Below are positions 23,547 to 37,376 of a stretch of DNA of 64,000 bases, piece after piece (the stretch's first letter is position 1; every line of letters starts with the position of its first letter). The notes under the pieces were generated by a model. That model was given only the letters and a program-made list of their open reading frames with translations. It searched no databases and had not been told where the DNA came from. The stretch comes from Lanius collurio (taxonomy: Eukaryota; Chordata; Aves; Passeriformes; Laniidae). The position numbers and the translations under genes were made by a program. The stretch is taken from positions 1,316,748 to 1,380,747 of the forward strand of contig JACBWW010000029.1 of assembly GCA_020086605.1 (NCBI GenBank), in the 5' to 3' direction.

Positions 23547-26500
23547 GGATAGGTGTCATAGAAAGCTGCCCTCTCACTCTTTGTTTCTGGTGCAATTGTA
23601 CTAAAAATTGGTGGAAAAAAGGAACTGTGGAGCTGTGCAGGGGTTAGGATGTGCTGATAGTGGGGCTGGGGCTGGAAGAGTCTTCCTCTGCCTGTCCTGC
23701 TCCTGATATTCCTTTTCCATGCATGTCCCACAGGCTGGTGTTGGGAGATGCTTTGATCTTGTTCATTATGGCCAGTCCCTCTGGAGAAGTCCCCCGTGTC
23801 CCTGTGCAGAATTATGTACCCAGTGCCAAAAGCCAGCCCAGAAATTTTGATTTATTATGCATTTTCCAGGCAAATACCAAGTTTAATAATCCAGGAATTG
23901 AGACTGCACACAGATATAAAAATGGGGAAGATTTTCTGGGGTTTACTTCACTTTTCAGCAGAGAACAAATACCCCCAAAATTTGAGAAAATGCCAATTTT
24001 CCAGCAGATTATAAGTATGGGAACAGATATATAATTAATATTTCATATTAAGCAGTGTTAGATGTAAAGTTATTATCAAGTAAATTGTTCTCATTTTATT
24101 TTCCTGGTTGAGAAATAACTGCTGTGAGTGATGTAGCTGACCAGAAAATGTAAGCTCTTAAAATGCACAGTGCTCTAAAAGATTAAAAAAATCAATTTTG
24201 GTGGAAAATTTGCAGGTGGGAAAAAAAAAATCAATCCAAATGTAATGACTCCATCAAGGTAAACACCCCCAGGTGCCAACTGAGCCTGAGCTGCAGCTCC
24301 TGGTACTGGGAAGAAAAATTATTGCAGGTCAAAATATTGCTGCAACTTCTTGACATTTCCATAAAGCCACAGCTTAATTTACCAACAGCTTCAATGTCAC
24401 AATCTCATTTCCAAAGTAAAGCTGTGTTGAGCAGGGCTGGGGTTTGGTTTCTTCCCTCATTCAAATCAGTGTCACTGAGAATCTCAGCTCAATCTGGAAA
24501 TTTGAGAGGCCTTTTTTAAAAAGTTGAGCTACAAAAGGTTTGCAGCCTCAACCCTGAGCACAGATAAAGTGTATTTTAAAAATGCAAAGGATAAATTATA
24601 AAAATGTAGTAACAGCACTGCTAAAAAGTGCATTTCTTGATAAATAATCTCTCTTTTAATCCCTTTTCTTTCCTGTTGATGAGTGCTTTTTCCACTCCAA
24701 TTCCAGCGTGTTGGGTATTTAATTTTACAGCATTATTAATGGATTTTTAAATAGTTGTTCCTTTGCTTTATTTTCCTCCTCCCCTGCTCCCTTCCCAGGA
24801 CATTTCTGGTGCTGAAACACTCAGGAGTTCTTTGCTTGTGCAGCAAGGTCAATTAGCAATTAAATACTGATGCAAAGAGGGGGAAATATTTGTGGATCTT
24901 GGGGTTTTTCCACTATTTCCAGACCAATCTGTGCTGGATCAGTCCAAGCAGGGGTTTGGGAGCCCTTCCTGTGATCCCCCTGGCAGCTCCTGGAAAACTT
25001 GGGAGCACACAGGACCAAACAAAACATTTTGCTGCTTAATCAATGTCTTTCAACACGTCCTCAGTCAGTTTTGTATCTCCAGAGGACAAAAATCCTGGAA
25101 AATCGAGTTGTCCCATGCTTTGCCAGCACAAATCAGTGATTTATGAAGCAATCCTTTATTTAAAGGCAAGGCAATGACCAGAATGTACAACCACCATTAT
25201 TTGCCAGCAAATCTTCCCAAAATAATAAATATTTATTGTGGGCAGCAGAGGTTTGAGTGCAGCACTTGAGAAAACAGCTGGGATTTTCCTCTCCTGGGGA
25301 GAGGGTTCTGAGTATTCTGAGCTGGGGACAGGGAAGGACTTTGTGCCCCTAAAATCAACTTGATCTTTATGAAGATGCTTTGTTGGGTTCATCTCCTGCC
25401 ATGGCCACAGAAACACAAAGAAATTGCAATTTGCAGCCTGCTCTGTTTTCTGTGAAAAACTGGAACTTCCAGGTTTTGTGGCATTCATGGCAAGCTGAAC
25501 CATTTCTGTGTGGGCTTCCCAGTAATCAGCAGCAGCAGAAAATGTGGGAACTCTGGCTGTACCCACACAGCAGATTTTACTGTGGATCTGAATGTCAGGG
25601 GGAGTCAGAAACGCTGCCCAAAATGTGCTAATTTGGGGTTGTGCTGAAGGGTTTTGTTACCTGGGCTGTTCCCCGGGGCTGAGCAGTTCAGTTCTCCCAG
25701 CTCTGGGCTCCAAGCACCCCCTGAGTTCCCCCATCCTGAAGCTGTGACCCCCAGCACGTATTTTTACCTATTTTACCTCATTTCTAAGCCATTTCAGCAG
25801 GTTGGGTAAGGTCAGCTGCAGCCTGGAAGTTCCCTGCTGGGGCTGCCCCGTGGCACTGGCAAGGGCAGGAGGGGAATTCCTGTCTCTGTTCCCAAAGTTG
25901 TCTCCTTCCACCCACCCTGCACTCACCAAACTGCTCCTGTCAGGCCCCATTTGGACACCAGAGAAGAGTAAATTTGTCCTGTGAAACCCCACCCTCCCCT
26001 GGCTCAGGTGGGTGATCACACAAAATTCTGTGTTTAAATGTGAGATGTTGCACTAATTAATTCTGCTCTAATTCTTCCCACTTCATTTTCTTCCCCAACC
26101 ACCCCTGTGGTCCATTATGGACCAGAACCTCTTTAAATATCCAGATTTGCTCAGTGGCAAGGGTTTGAACTGTCCTGGGGTCACCTTCCCCCTGTGCCCC
26201 AGGTCCAAACCTGTTTTTTCCTCTCAGGAGCACAGAACAAACCCAGAACAACGATCTGCAGAGCTGGATCCAAGGTGGAGGAATAAATCAACTCTAGATG
26301 TGCTTATTGGCAAAGCAGGACTGAGAATATTCCAGATTTTCCAGATTGCTGCCCCAAAACAATCAATGAGAGGGAAAGAACACTCATTTTGAAGGCAAAA
26401 AAAAAAAAGCTGCTGTGTGAGCACAAAGTGAGCTGCAGAAATTCTGTTCATTGATCTGGTTGTACCTTGGTCTGTTTGCAGGAGTGCAGGGGGAGAATCT

Positions 26501-29500
26501 CAAATAGGGGCACCTTCCATGGAAATGCCTGTGCAAACTCAGCATTTTGAAATATTTATTGTGGTTTGTATTGATTTTAACAATGCTAAGTGGTGCCAGA
26601 AGGTGGCATGGAAGGCTCTGCACCCCATTATGGCTGGTTTTAATAAAAAAACCCCCAAGATAAGCTCTACCTCTTCTACCCTGCCTCCCTCAGGCCTGAG
26701 AAGCTTTTGGGGCCCCTGGGCTGAGATTTTGGGTGCTGCTGAGGAGGAATGGATGTGTCACTGCTGAAGGACCAGACCCCAGACACTTTTCTGACACGTG
26801 CAAAGCTGCAACGCCCTCAAACATTTCCAGGTAAAATCCAAACCCCAGGAGCTGCCAACACTTCTCAATTCAGCTGAACCTCGATGGTTCTCATTTAGGG
26901 CAGCCTGGGGGGGGCTCTGCTGGTCTTCCAAGCCACTGAAAGCAGGAGAAGCTGCTCTCCAACAAAAACTCTGCATGCTGGGGGTGTCAGAATGGCTGAG
27001 GGGTTCTGTCTCTGCCCTGGGATGGCACTGCCAGCCTGGCAGAGCTGAGCTCCTGAAGGGAGCACAGAGAGGTTCCCTTTTGTGCTTTGCTGTGTGCTCA
27101 CATCTGGCTCAGAGTTAAACCCAGCATTGAAAACAAGCTCCCAGGGTGGCTGTTTTTGATAAAGGAAGAGAATTTGGCACATTTTATTCTGGTTATCTCA
27201 TGCAAAAGGGTTGGATGTGATGGGTTGTTTTATTCCCCACAGCCCCCACAGCTGCCTCCCAAGTTTAGCACACTCAGCCACAACATCCAAGGATTTGATT
27301 TATATTAATACCTTTGATATTAAGAATGATATCATCAGATTAAAAAAAAATGATACAATTTTAAGAAAGCAGCTGACCCTGGTGCTTTATGGTATAATTT
27401 ACCTTGGGAAGAAGAAAAGTGTTCCTGTTAAGATTTCTTGCACCTTTCTCTGTTGTAGCAGGGGAGTTTTATCAACTCACAGCTCATTAAAAACCTATAT
27501 TTAGAATGAAGGGTCCTCCCTCTGCACCCCTTGGGCTGCTCTGTCAGACAGAAAGTGTTCTCTGGGAAGGGAACCCAACTGGGGCTCATTCACTCTGCAC
27601 AAGGGGGGCAGAAATCTGAGCTCAGGCTCTGCCTGCCAGCCCAGAACTCTGGGATCTTTGGCTCAGATAAAATGCTGCTCATCCCCTCCTCAGCTGGGTA
27701 ATGAAGAAATGCAAATAATGGTATCAGGGAGAGTCATCAGATCCTGAAACAGCTTCTGAGGGACCTGGTATTTTCTTCTTCCTCAAAGGCCATTCATTAG
27801 GAGCTGGTGTTTGTAGCCTTGAATCCCCCCCAGTCTGGGAGTTCTGCTCAGGACAGCATCCAAGCAACTGCACTGGGCTGGAATGGGAGTGTGTGATCCA
27901 AATAATCTTCTCTATTTCCAACATTTTGGAGGGAATTTGTACCCAAAGGGGTTTATATATTAACAGAATCCCTGCTGGAGCTGTTTCACAACTGGGAGAG
28001 GCAAAGGGTGGATAAAGGCAATCTGGCCCTGGAAGGAGTCACCAAAGGGGCTGAAAAAAATCTTTTCCTCCATCCTCTCACCATTTGTTTCCAGTATTTT
28101 CTGTTGACTTCAGGCACAAACAGAAATGTCAGGGCTTCATCATTTTATCAGTTGAGCTTATTCTTTATTTTACAGTAAATGTTGGGATGTAAAGTCACCA
28201 GGAACCTTGACTTTGAAATGTTCAGTCACCAGAAGAGAGGCACAAATGTGGCCTTCGAGGAAAGCCCCCAAGAAAATTCCCAGGACAAACGCCAAAATCT
28301 CTCCATTCTTCCTGACATATTTGTTCACAGTCTTAATTTAATTAAATCTAAGGGGATTCATTAATGATTCCAGTGCTTTTGTCTCCTCTGTCTCCATCAG
28401 ATAATCCTCCACCTACCTCCAGTCCCATTTGAAAGCAATTTCTGTAATTAATTTTCTAAAACAAATGTATTTAATTTACACACCATTTACTCTGCTTCCC
28501 TATTGTCTAATGAAGTAAAAAAGTAACTGGGGTTGAAATGAACTTGCCAGACACTGGAACTGTTTCCTGACCTGCTCTTCTGATAAGGGTTTGTTATTTG
28601 GTTTGTCTTCATGAATCTTTGTTGTTTTTGGGTTCACCTGGTGATTTCAGCACAGGGGGAGGGTAAGGTACCAGTGGGTCTGTGAGAGCTGGAACCCCCT
28701 CAGCTTGGGAACACTGCACAGAGCTCTCCCCTTATTTTAATTTCACCCTTCAAGGACTGCACTGACTGTAAAATAAGACATTAAAATGACATTATTTATA
28801 TGCACAATCCCATTAGGCTTTATTTGGATTTTCTTCTGCTAAGCAGGTTGCTGTTTTTCCTATTAATATTATGTTAATTAAAGACTATTCAGAGAATTAA
28901 CATTACATTCATTAAGAGGTGCTGCCTGCCCATTAATTGGTGAGGCTGCCCAGCTGACATGTCTGGTTTTCCAGGTCTCCTGGCATGGATAACTCTGGAT
29001 CACCCAAGGAATGGATAAAGCAGAGCCTTCTGTTCCAGGTAAGCCCCCAATTCCAGCTCCCCCAGGAGCCTCCCAGGCCATCCCAGCTCCTGAGCTCCTC
29101 CTGTCCATGGGATGGCTCTGCTCTTCCAGGACTGGGATGTGCAGGCAGAAAAACTCCCCAAACCTGGCCTTCAGATCAGAACTGTCTGCCCAGAGAGGAA
29201 GGAGAACCCCCTGGAACAGGCACAGCCCTGGGAGTTGTTCTGGCCATGAATCCAAGGCTGGTCCTGCTCTGAGGGATGGGCTGGGCCAGGGACATCCTGA
29301 GCTTCTTCCCAACCCCAAATGGGCTGGATTGTCCAGCAGAGGCACCTCCAGCTCTGTCTGGGGATGGCACTTCTGTGACTTGAACTGTTGCTCCAAACAA
29401 TGTGATTGCTCCTGTCTCATCTCTCTGAAATATCTGCTTTGTGCTTGATAGAAAGGCCTTGTACCAGAAAGGTTTTGATAAACCTTAAGTTTTTGAGGGT

Positions 29501-30699
29501 CCTGGATTCATTGCCAGCAGTGCCACATTTTAGGAAAACATCCCTGGCACCAAATTCGTGCTTGGTTGTGTTTGCAGAATCTCAGCTGAGCTCTGAGTGT
29601 GACCCCCAGGGGTTCCTGCTCTCCCCAGCTCCGTGGGGTGCCTTTGCACTCGGGTTGTTTATGGACACTTCTCTGGGAAATGCTCAGCCCCAAACCCCTC
29701 TGCCCTCCTCATTTGGCAATGGTTTCCTTTGCCCTGGAGCAGGAACATTTTCCTCTCACAGCAGGGAAAGAATTCCCCCCCTCCCACTCTGAGTGGCTTT
29801 GAGTATTTGCACTGATGGCTCTAAAATGTTTGGGATAAAGGCAAAACATGTCCTGCTAATCTTCACATGCTTCAAATACTTCTGGGAAAAATCTGTATTA
29901 ATCTGGATACTGGGAAAGGCTGGAAAGAACTTTTGTGTTGGAATTTTGTGCATGATGGGCATTTAACTTAAAATAACCCCCTGGGACAGAGCCACCCCCT
30001 GCTTTCATTTGAGGAAGGCAATCTGTGCTAATTAATTAATTGTTGACAAATTATTTTTAGAACTACTTCTTAGAAATACTGCATTTTTTCTTAATTGATG
30101 GTGTCAAAACTGAGATACTCAATAATAATTTAGTTCCTTCATTTGACCTAATAGTTAATCAATTAGGAGCATTATTAATGACATCTTTTAAATAGAAACA
30201 AATTGCATTGTCAAAGTATGCAAACATTTCCCAGCTATTTTCAGAGATGTTTCAGGGTAAAGCAATCCAAGATTGTTTCAAAGGATGAAGAAATAAAATA
30301 ATTCCGTGCATATTACAGGGATTTAACTTCACTTTTCTGATGTTTCTGTCTCTGAGGCAACAGGAAAATGCTTTGGTCACAGTCCCATCCAATGGGATGA
30401 GTGTTATAAATATCAGCAGTGTTTCAGAAAGTAAAACTTTTTTTCCATTCTGTTTTTGCTGTTCAAATCTGTTTAAAATCCTGAACTGAATTCTACACCT
30501 CAGAACTTTGATATTCTCTAATTTCATGTTGGTGCTGCTGCTCCAGACCTGATCAGGTAACAAATGTCACCACTCAAAGATTCCCTTCCAGAAAACTTCC
30601 TTTCCTCTTCCCAGTAGTGAGAGGAAATGCAAAGTGACCAGAGCATGTCCTTGGCTGCAGGACAAAGTGGAATCTGCAGCTTCTTGGTCACAGCCACAG
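23547..30699. other. Intergenic DNA, no gene supported
   Basis: About 7.2 kb. Open frames stay under about 180 codons, overlap on both strands and have no recognisable domain. AT-rich blocks at 24560-24760, 28430-28560 and 30020-30240 stand out and could be conserved noncoding elements. No tandem arrays or clear CR1 copies were seen. Confidence 0.7.
30020..30240. other. AT-rich block with homeodomain-like motifs
   Basis: This 220-base stretch is rich in TAATTA, ATTAAT and TCAATTAG motifs and has few CpGs or low-complexity runs. Conserved noncoding enhancers often look like this, but composition alone does not prove it. Confidence 0.25.
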
Positions 30700-30760
30700 A
30701 ATCCTTTAGACTGGAAAAGAAACCCAAGAACATCAAACCCAACCACACTGAGCAGGTGTA
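30700..30760 (-). mobile_element. Old CR1 3'-end fragment, minus strand
   Basis: CAGAATCCTTTAGACTGGAA followed by CAAACCCAACC matches the antisense form of the avian CR1 3' end (usually CAGAATCATTTAGGTTGGAA..TCCAACC). It is short and diverged. Confidence 0.5.
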
Positions 30761-33700
30761 AAATGACCTTTCTGGGAGAGACAGCCTGAGAAAAGGCTCC
30801 TTTTCCACCAGATGGTTTCAAAATCCACAATTTTAGTATTTTCTGTGCTTCCTTTATTACTTTTTTTCCAAGAGGGTGTTGCAAACCCAAAGGCTGTGAC
30901 AGAGGGACTCGTGCCACGCTCACCCTGGGACTGCAGCCGAGCTTGCCCCGGTCTCCTCAGGGCAATCCAGTTCTTCCTGAGCACTTTGTGGAGCAGTCTG
31001 AGCTCTGTGCTCAGTGCAGGGAAGTGGCCACATGAATGCAGGGACACTTTGCACTGCATTGGTGCTCCCTGCACCCCAAATTCACACCCACGAGCAGCTG
31101 GCTCGTTCCAGAACTAAGTGAGGCAAAGTTGAGGACGAGACGTGGAACCTCCCTCTCCTCCAGCCTGGTCTGTCACCCTTGTTCTAAATTTAAATCTGTG
31201 TTTACAGGAGGCAAAAGGGAAGAGGCAGCAGTTAAATTAAGCAGCAAAACATCTCGTGTTTGTTTTGAGGTCAGAAAAGTGGATTTTCTTTTCCATATGG
31301 TGGATTCTGCTGGCAGAGCCTGGTGGGTGATGTGCTTGTTTGTGAATTGTGAACAAGTCAAGTCAGACATGCTCAGAGGGGCCCTGGCTTGACTTCTGAC
31401 CCTTTTAATGGTTATTTTTGGCATCAAAATTCCATAGAATAATGAGCAGTGGGGCTGGAGCAGGGAAGAGCCGGGTTTGGGGTTGGTGGGGCTTTCTCAG
31501 GAGGCTTTTCCAAGGGGGGTTTGCTCTGCTCAGGCTGCACTTCCCTGCTCGTCTCCTCCTTTGAGCCGGGCCCAGGAGGCTGAACCTGGGGAGCTCTGGC
31601 AAAGGCAGCAGGGTCTGGGCACTCCTTTGTTCCCTTCCCGACCCCAAGGGCAGGGATGAGCCCCTGCTCAGCACCCCAGGGCTCTGGGGCCTCCCAGCCA
31701 CAGCCTGGACCTGCTCACATCACAGATTCTGCTCCCTGGACTGGACTATTTCAGCCCCAAATGAGGACTGGGGGCCAGGCCTTGGAGGGAATTCTGTGGG
31801 GTATTAGATGGGAACGGCCCAATCCAGGGAGGTGTGGAATGCCCTGAGCTGAGCTCTGCTCTCCTCTCCCTGTGGAGCAGCATCTGCACATCCCCCCCAA
31901 GCAGGAGCTGAATTTGTGAGCTGAACTCTCCCCTTGAAGGGAATTCAGCAGCTCCTGATTATAAAAAACCTGATGGAGAACTTCAGATCTGTGCTGCTTT
32001 AGGATGGGAAGCTGCCTGTGTCCACTCCTTCAGTACATTTATAAACTGATTATCAGAGCCTCCCAACCATAGAGAAACCCAAAAGGAGTTGCTGGGAATG
32101 TGATTAAAGGAAATTAATTCTGGATAAAATGCAGGTGGAAGTTCTGAGACCTTTAGTTCTTATCTGGCCCAGCATTGTGCACACAACAGTCACTGTCTCC
32201 ATCATTTCTTATCTTGGGACTTCATCCCATTTGTGTTGTAATTCTGTTAGAAAAAGCTGATGTCCAGGTCTTGATAAAGGAATGAAGGGGATAAATACTC
32301 ATCCTGTTTATTGTGTCTCCTTCTGAGGCTTTTGTAGCAGAGGTGAAAGGAAAGGAGAAGAAAGCCACCCAGATAAAATTTTAATAATAATTTTATAATT
32401 CTGCAACAGAAAGTCTATTGTGAAATAGTCTCTGTTGTGCNTCTGTCTTGTTCATGTCTTTTTATTGGCTTTTGATTCACTAATTGGAACAGCATCATAA
32501 TCCCAGTGGTTAGGGATAGAGGACCTTGAGGTTTTTTCTCAGGCTGGCAGAGAAAGAAGAGATGATTTGAGCTGTGTGAAGGAGCCCAGGAAAAATAACC
32601 ACATTTAGTGCCTCTTTTGGGAATCTCAGCAGGGCAGGAAGGAGGCTCCATGGGCAGGAGCCCCCAGGGTAAAGCATTTTATTCCCTCAGGGCGAAGATG
32701 TCCTTTGAGTGCTGTTGCTCCATCTTTTGAGATTTGGTTTCCTGGGATTGATCTAAATCCTTTAATATAGTCTAAAAATGAGAAAGGAAAAAAAAAGGTG
32801 CTTTGCTGATAAAGTTGTCTTTCAGCTTTGGTGATTTTCCAGGTGCAAACCCACAGTTTTCAATATCTGGGAGCAATAATTTAAACTGAAGAAAGGACTG
32901 CCCTTTACAGGGCTCTGCAGCTGTAAGAGTGTCACCAAACACATCTGCTGCTGCCACATTTGTATTCATGTTTTGCATGAAATAATTCAGCTGAAAATAT
33001 TCTTTATTGGGCTGAGAAGCCAGGAATGCTCCCCCAGAGTTGGGACTTGTGGGTACTCTGCACAGAATTCCCAATTCCTAACAGCATCTGTGATTTCTGC
33101 TCTTTCCTAGCCATAATTCCCAACCTTTTAGCTGGAGTTACACAACAGGAAAGGGTCAGGACAGCTGGGAAACTGCTCTGCAGAGTCGTGGGCAGGCAGC
33201 ACGTGGGAGATCAAGTTCAGACATCCTCTGACTCCCTCGGAGGGTTTGGGGTCCCTCAGGTCGGGGTGGGCACTGGGGTTTCTGAAATTTATGGACTATT
33301 GGCCAGTGCAGACTCTCAGTCTCCTCCTGGATGTTTCCCTCGGGACTGGGTGGGCCCCTCCTGTCACCCCTGCCCTGGTTCCCAGTGCTTTGCTGTGATC
33401 TCATGGGAACACTCAGGAAGATGAGGGAAAAAGGCCCCAAATAACCCACTGAACAGATTTCCCCCCTTTGCTTCCTCTCCTAACTCGATGTGCCTCTCTG
33501 CAGAGCTGGAGTGTCCCTTTGGAAGAGCCCCCCTGAATGCAGCAGAAAATGCTGCAGTTCCTCAGCTGCAAAGACATTTCCTCTGAGCATTCTGGGGCCA
33601 GGATCCATTTCCATCTCTCCTGCTTTCTAAAGAGAGCACAAAGTGGTGCAGCTGAAACCCAGTGAGTGAAATACAGGGAGCAGTTCTGAGGGAGCATTCC

Positions 33701-35050
33701 TATTTCTGGATGTTTTTATGAGCACTGTGGCCCAGGTCCTGTGGTCATTTTCCAAGCTGGAGATGCTGAAGTGATTTGGGGTGAAATCCTTTGCTGAGTC
33801 ATAACACTTCCCTTGGAACCACGGGGAAGCTTTTAGGATCAATAAAAACATTGCAGGCTCTCCCTTCAGGGCAGCATCTTGTGTTTACAGCAGCACCACT
33901 GCAGCACTTCAGCTGCTCCACTCCAGAGTGCTCCTGAAAACACCTCTCACCTGACATTTCATCTCCCTGCATTAACAGAAAATCTCCTGCAATCCAAACA
34001 GATTTGCAAGGCCAATTATCCTGGCAGGAGCAGCTGGGTGGGGAGGCCTGGGCTGAGAGCAGCAAGAGCTGTTTGTCCCAATGCCCAATAAATCCCTCAC
34101 AGCCACAACCAATCCCCTGTTTATCTCAGTGCCTGCCCCTCAATTAATGGGGAATACACCCCTTTGGAGGAGAGAATTCCTTGGGAGGCATTGGGGGGTT
34201 GTTCCAGCCTGCAGATGGGATGTTCTGCTGGAGTTTTACCCAGGTGAGGGCTCAGCCAGCCCCTGGGCTGCCCTGGTGAGGGTGGCATCACCCGTGCCCT
34301 GCAGGCTGGGGGGCACATCTCACCCAGCACTGGTGGGGCACGGAGCAGGCTGGGGTGGCTCCCTGAGGAGCTGCTGGGCACCAGGGGCTCGGCCACAGCC
34401 TCCATGGCCAGCTCAGCACCGTGACTGGAACCAGTCAGCTCCTTTTACTGGGAGTTCTGGTCTCTCCCTGTCACTGCTTTGGCCTGGGAGTGCTCAGACC
34501 TGGCACTGGTAGAATTCCTGTGGTGCTGCTGGAGGGCACAGCCCCCCCCAGAGAACATTTGGGGTTTTTTTTTAATATTTATGGATAAAATTCACAGGGA
34601 AAGTAAAAAATTGTCCCATTCCCAAAGGTGAGGCACAGACTGGGAATACTGGGAGTGCTGGGGACTGAGCTGGGAATGGCCCCAGACTGCTGGTCTGGAG
34701 TCAGAGCAGGATTTCTCCTGGAGAATTCCTGGGAGCAGATTGCTCCTGCACAGCTCCATCCACCTGCCCAAGGGGAGCCATGAAAAAGATGGATGAACTC
34801 CTGTGGAATGGGCGAGTTCAAGGTCAAATCCATAAAAATTGAGGAGCTGAGGGGAGTGCCTGTTCCTGACTGAGATTTGCAAACTAAATGAGGACTGCTT
34901 TGCATTTATTTAAATAAGGACCTTTTCCAGGTACCTTTTTCTGGTATTCCTTGATGGATTCAGTGGGAATGTTCTGGTGGGGATCTGCTCCCTCAGCAGG
35001 GTGGGTTCCCTGCACACCATCCAGACAGGAATTCCTGCCATATCATTCAC
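30761..35050. other. Intergenic DNA, no gene supported
   Basis: About 4.3 kb of unique-looking DNA with a single N at 32441. No frame resembles a known protein and no tandem array is present. Confidence 0.7.
32441..32441. other. Ambiguous base, probable contig join
   Basis: Single N. The flanking bases (TGTTGTGC before, TCTGTCTTG after) show no obvious duplicated end, unlike the N at 46869. Confidence 0.4.
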
Positions 35051-35051
35051 A

Positions 35052-35090
35052 CTGAGGTTGGAAAAACCCCCAAAGTCATCAAAAGCTCCA
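35052..35090 (-). mobile_element. Short CR1-like 3'-end remnant, minus strand
   Basis: CTGAGGTTGGAAAAACCCCC followed by AAAGTCATCAAA resembles the antisense CR1 3' end (GGTTGGAAAAGACC..ATCATC). Only about 40 bases remain. Confidence 0.4.
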
Positions 35091-35774
35091 TTAATTTTAA
35101 ACTATAGACTGTGCTAGATTTATCACAACTTTTATTTTGTGTAATAAGGTAAAAATTTAAAGATTAAAAAACCCAGGAATGATATAAAAGTTAAATATTG
35201 GGCTGTTTTTATGCCTGGAGCTCTACAGGAATCGATCTATAGAAAATGGGAATTTCAAAACTGCCCTTAAGGCTTTTTCCCCTCTGTTTTAGGTCAGATC
35301 AGGAAGGAGCTGATGTACACTGAGTTTTGGAATAGAGGGTTTGGATGTTTGGATCATAAACAGGAATCAAATGGGCTTTTAAAATCCCAGGATTGCTGGG
35401 TTTCAGTGTGCACTGAGGAAATCTCCTTTTACTGCTGGTGGGGAGGGAGCAGCCAGCAGTGGGGGAGGAGGAGGAGGAGAATCTCAGGTGGAGAATTTAC
35501 CAAGAAAAAAAGGCTCAACTCAAGCAGTGGGAGCCAGGGGTGTTCAGAAGGAGCTAAAATGATTAACTAACCAGTATCAAGGGCTGTTCTACCTTTGGAA
35601 GAGTTTTGTATGGGAATTCCTAACTCCAATAACCTGCTGGGTGTTCTCTCTCAGCTCCCAAAGAAGGGGTTTGGGTTGAATTCCTGCTGTGGGTACAGGA
35701 GAGGGACACGAGAGGGATAAAGGCACTTTTTTTGGTCTTTTTTGGGGTTCTAAAACAGAATTGATCAGATCTGG

Positions 35775-35865
35775 TAAAGATTTCCCAGAGAAGCTGGGGC
35801 TGCCCCATCCCTGGAAATGTCCAAGGCCAGGTTTGGAGCAATCTGGGATAGTGGAAGGGTATTAA
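35775..35865 (+). mobile_element. CR1 3' fragment, plus strand
   Basis: AGAGAAGCTGGGGCTGCCCC, ATCCCTGGAAATGTCCAAGG and CCAGGTTTGGAGCAATCTGG follow the standard avian CR1 3' UTR order (AGAAGCTGTGGCTGCCCC..CAAGGCCAGGTTGGA..AACCTGG). It is diverged and lacks the terminal 8-bp repeats. Confidence 0.65.
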
Positions 35866-37169
35866 ACAAACCATAAAATGTTCTGGCAACCTGAAAAAGC
35901 ACTGGAATGGGGACTCTGGAAGTCCTTCCTGAGAGAGCCAGGATTTGTCTCAGAGCTGGGAGCACTGATCCATAACAACCCCAAGGGATAATCAGTGTCT
36001 GTCAAGCAATTTGATGTCAATTAATTTGCATTATCAACAGAAAGATTGAAAAAAGGAGCAAAGCTTGGTGTGTTTCTATTTCTGGTGTTTGCTGTGCTGA
36101 TTAATGAATAATGATTAATGATAATTCCCCAGACATTTTGGTGACAGGGCTGGGAAAAGCTTCCTGACAACAGGAGACTTCAGCAATTATCTCCAGACTA
36201 AGTGCTGGGGCTCTGTAATTTATGGCACCTTTATCTCCTTTTGGGTAAAACAGCAGTGAAAACAATGCAGCCAAAAGTCTTCTGAGGCCAGGAGTCTTCA
36301 TTTGTAAAGGAGAGAAACTCCTCAGCTTTAAAGTCCTTTCCAACTGGAATTTCTGTGCAATGATGAGAGTGACAGAAAACACTTGATGAAAACTGCTTTT
36401 TTATCATCCTCAGTGACTAAATGTTTTCTGTTGTTCAAAGTAATCCCTGTGTTCAGGGGCCACATTTAGCTCTGTAACAGCAAAACATCCCCAAGCAGAA
36501 AATGGGGAACTGCTCTGACTCCTGAGTGGAAAACAGGGGGGAAATTGGGGGAGTTTGTCTTGTAAAGCAAATCAGGAGGAAGAGCCAACATGTGGAATAC
36601 AGGAATTGATGTGGGGTTTGTAGAATTGAGTGCATTTATCAGGTGTGTTCTGCTCAATGACTTCAGTCAGTGCCTTCTGTGGGAAACTCAATCATTTAGA
36701 GAGTCAGCTTTGTGCCTTTGTGGGGTTTTTATTTTGGCACATGATCATGGATTCCTCCCAATATTTAGGATGTATCAGCACTGACAGATGGGCACTCCTG
36801 AGATATTTAGGCTTGACTTAGTCTTGTGCTTCCCCAGTGGATTTTCTTGAGAGGACCCTGAGTACTGAGCCCTCCTCACACCTCTGTGCTGCTCATCTTC
36901 AGAGTTTATGCCTCTGAAAATAAATGTCCACAGGTTGCTTTCTGATGCATTTTGGGACATTCTGCCTGTCCTCCTATGATTTTGTCAGCCCAAAATACTG
37001 ACAGCACCGTTGTGAGAATGTTGGGAGGTGTCCTTCTTGTCCCTGCCCATGTCCCAGGTGTGGTTGGGATCAGGAAAATTATTGCTGAGTGATCCCATTT
37101 GGATGGAAATGATAAACTCAGCTGGGCCAGGCTCAGGCTGAATGGCAGAGAAGGAATAAAAAAAGTGCT
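35866..37169. other. Intergenic DNA, nothing recognised
   Basis: About 1.3 kb with AT-rich tracts near 36000-36120. No gene, array or mobile element supported. Confidence 0.6.
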
Positions 37170-37376
37170 GGAGTTTTCTAGGGAGAATTTCCCCATGGAA
37201 AGGGTGCCCAGGCCTTGGAACTGCCCAGGGAGGGTTGGAGTGCCCATCCCTGGAGGTGGCACTCAGTGCCCTGGGCTGGGGACAGGGTGGGGATGGGGCA
37301 CAGCTGGCACTCCCTGGGCTGGGAGGGCTTTTCCCACCTGGGTAATTCCATGATTCTGTGATTCTCTGAACTCTGC
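37170..37376 (+). mobile_element. CR1 LINE 3' end, plus strand, with 8-bp tail
   Basis: It reads from GAATTTCCCCATGGAAAGGG through GGGTTGGAGTGCCCATCCCT and GGACAGGGTGGGGATGGGGC to CCATGATTCTGTGATTCTCTG. The tail is the CR1 ATTCTGTG-type repeat that marks the element's 3' terminus. It is the reverse-complement relative of the copies at 39491 and 47228. Confidence 0.85.
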
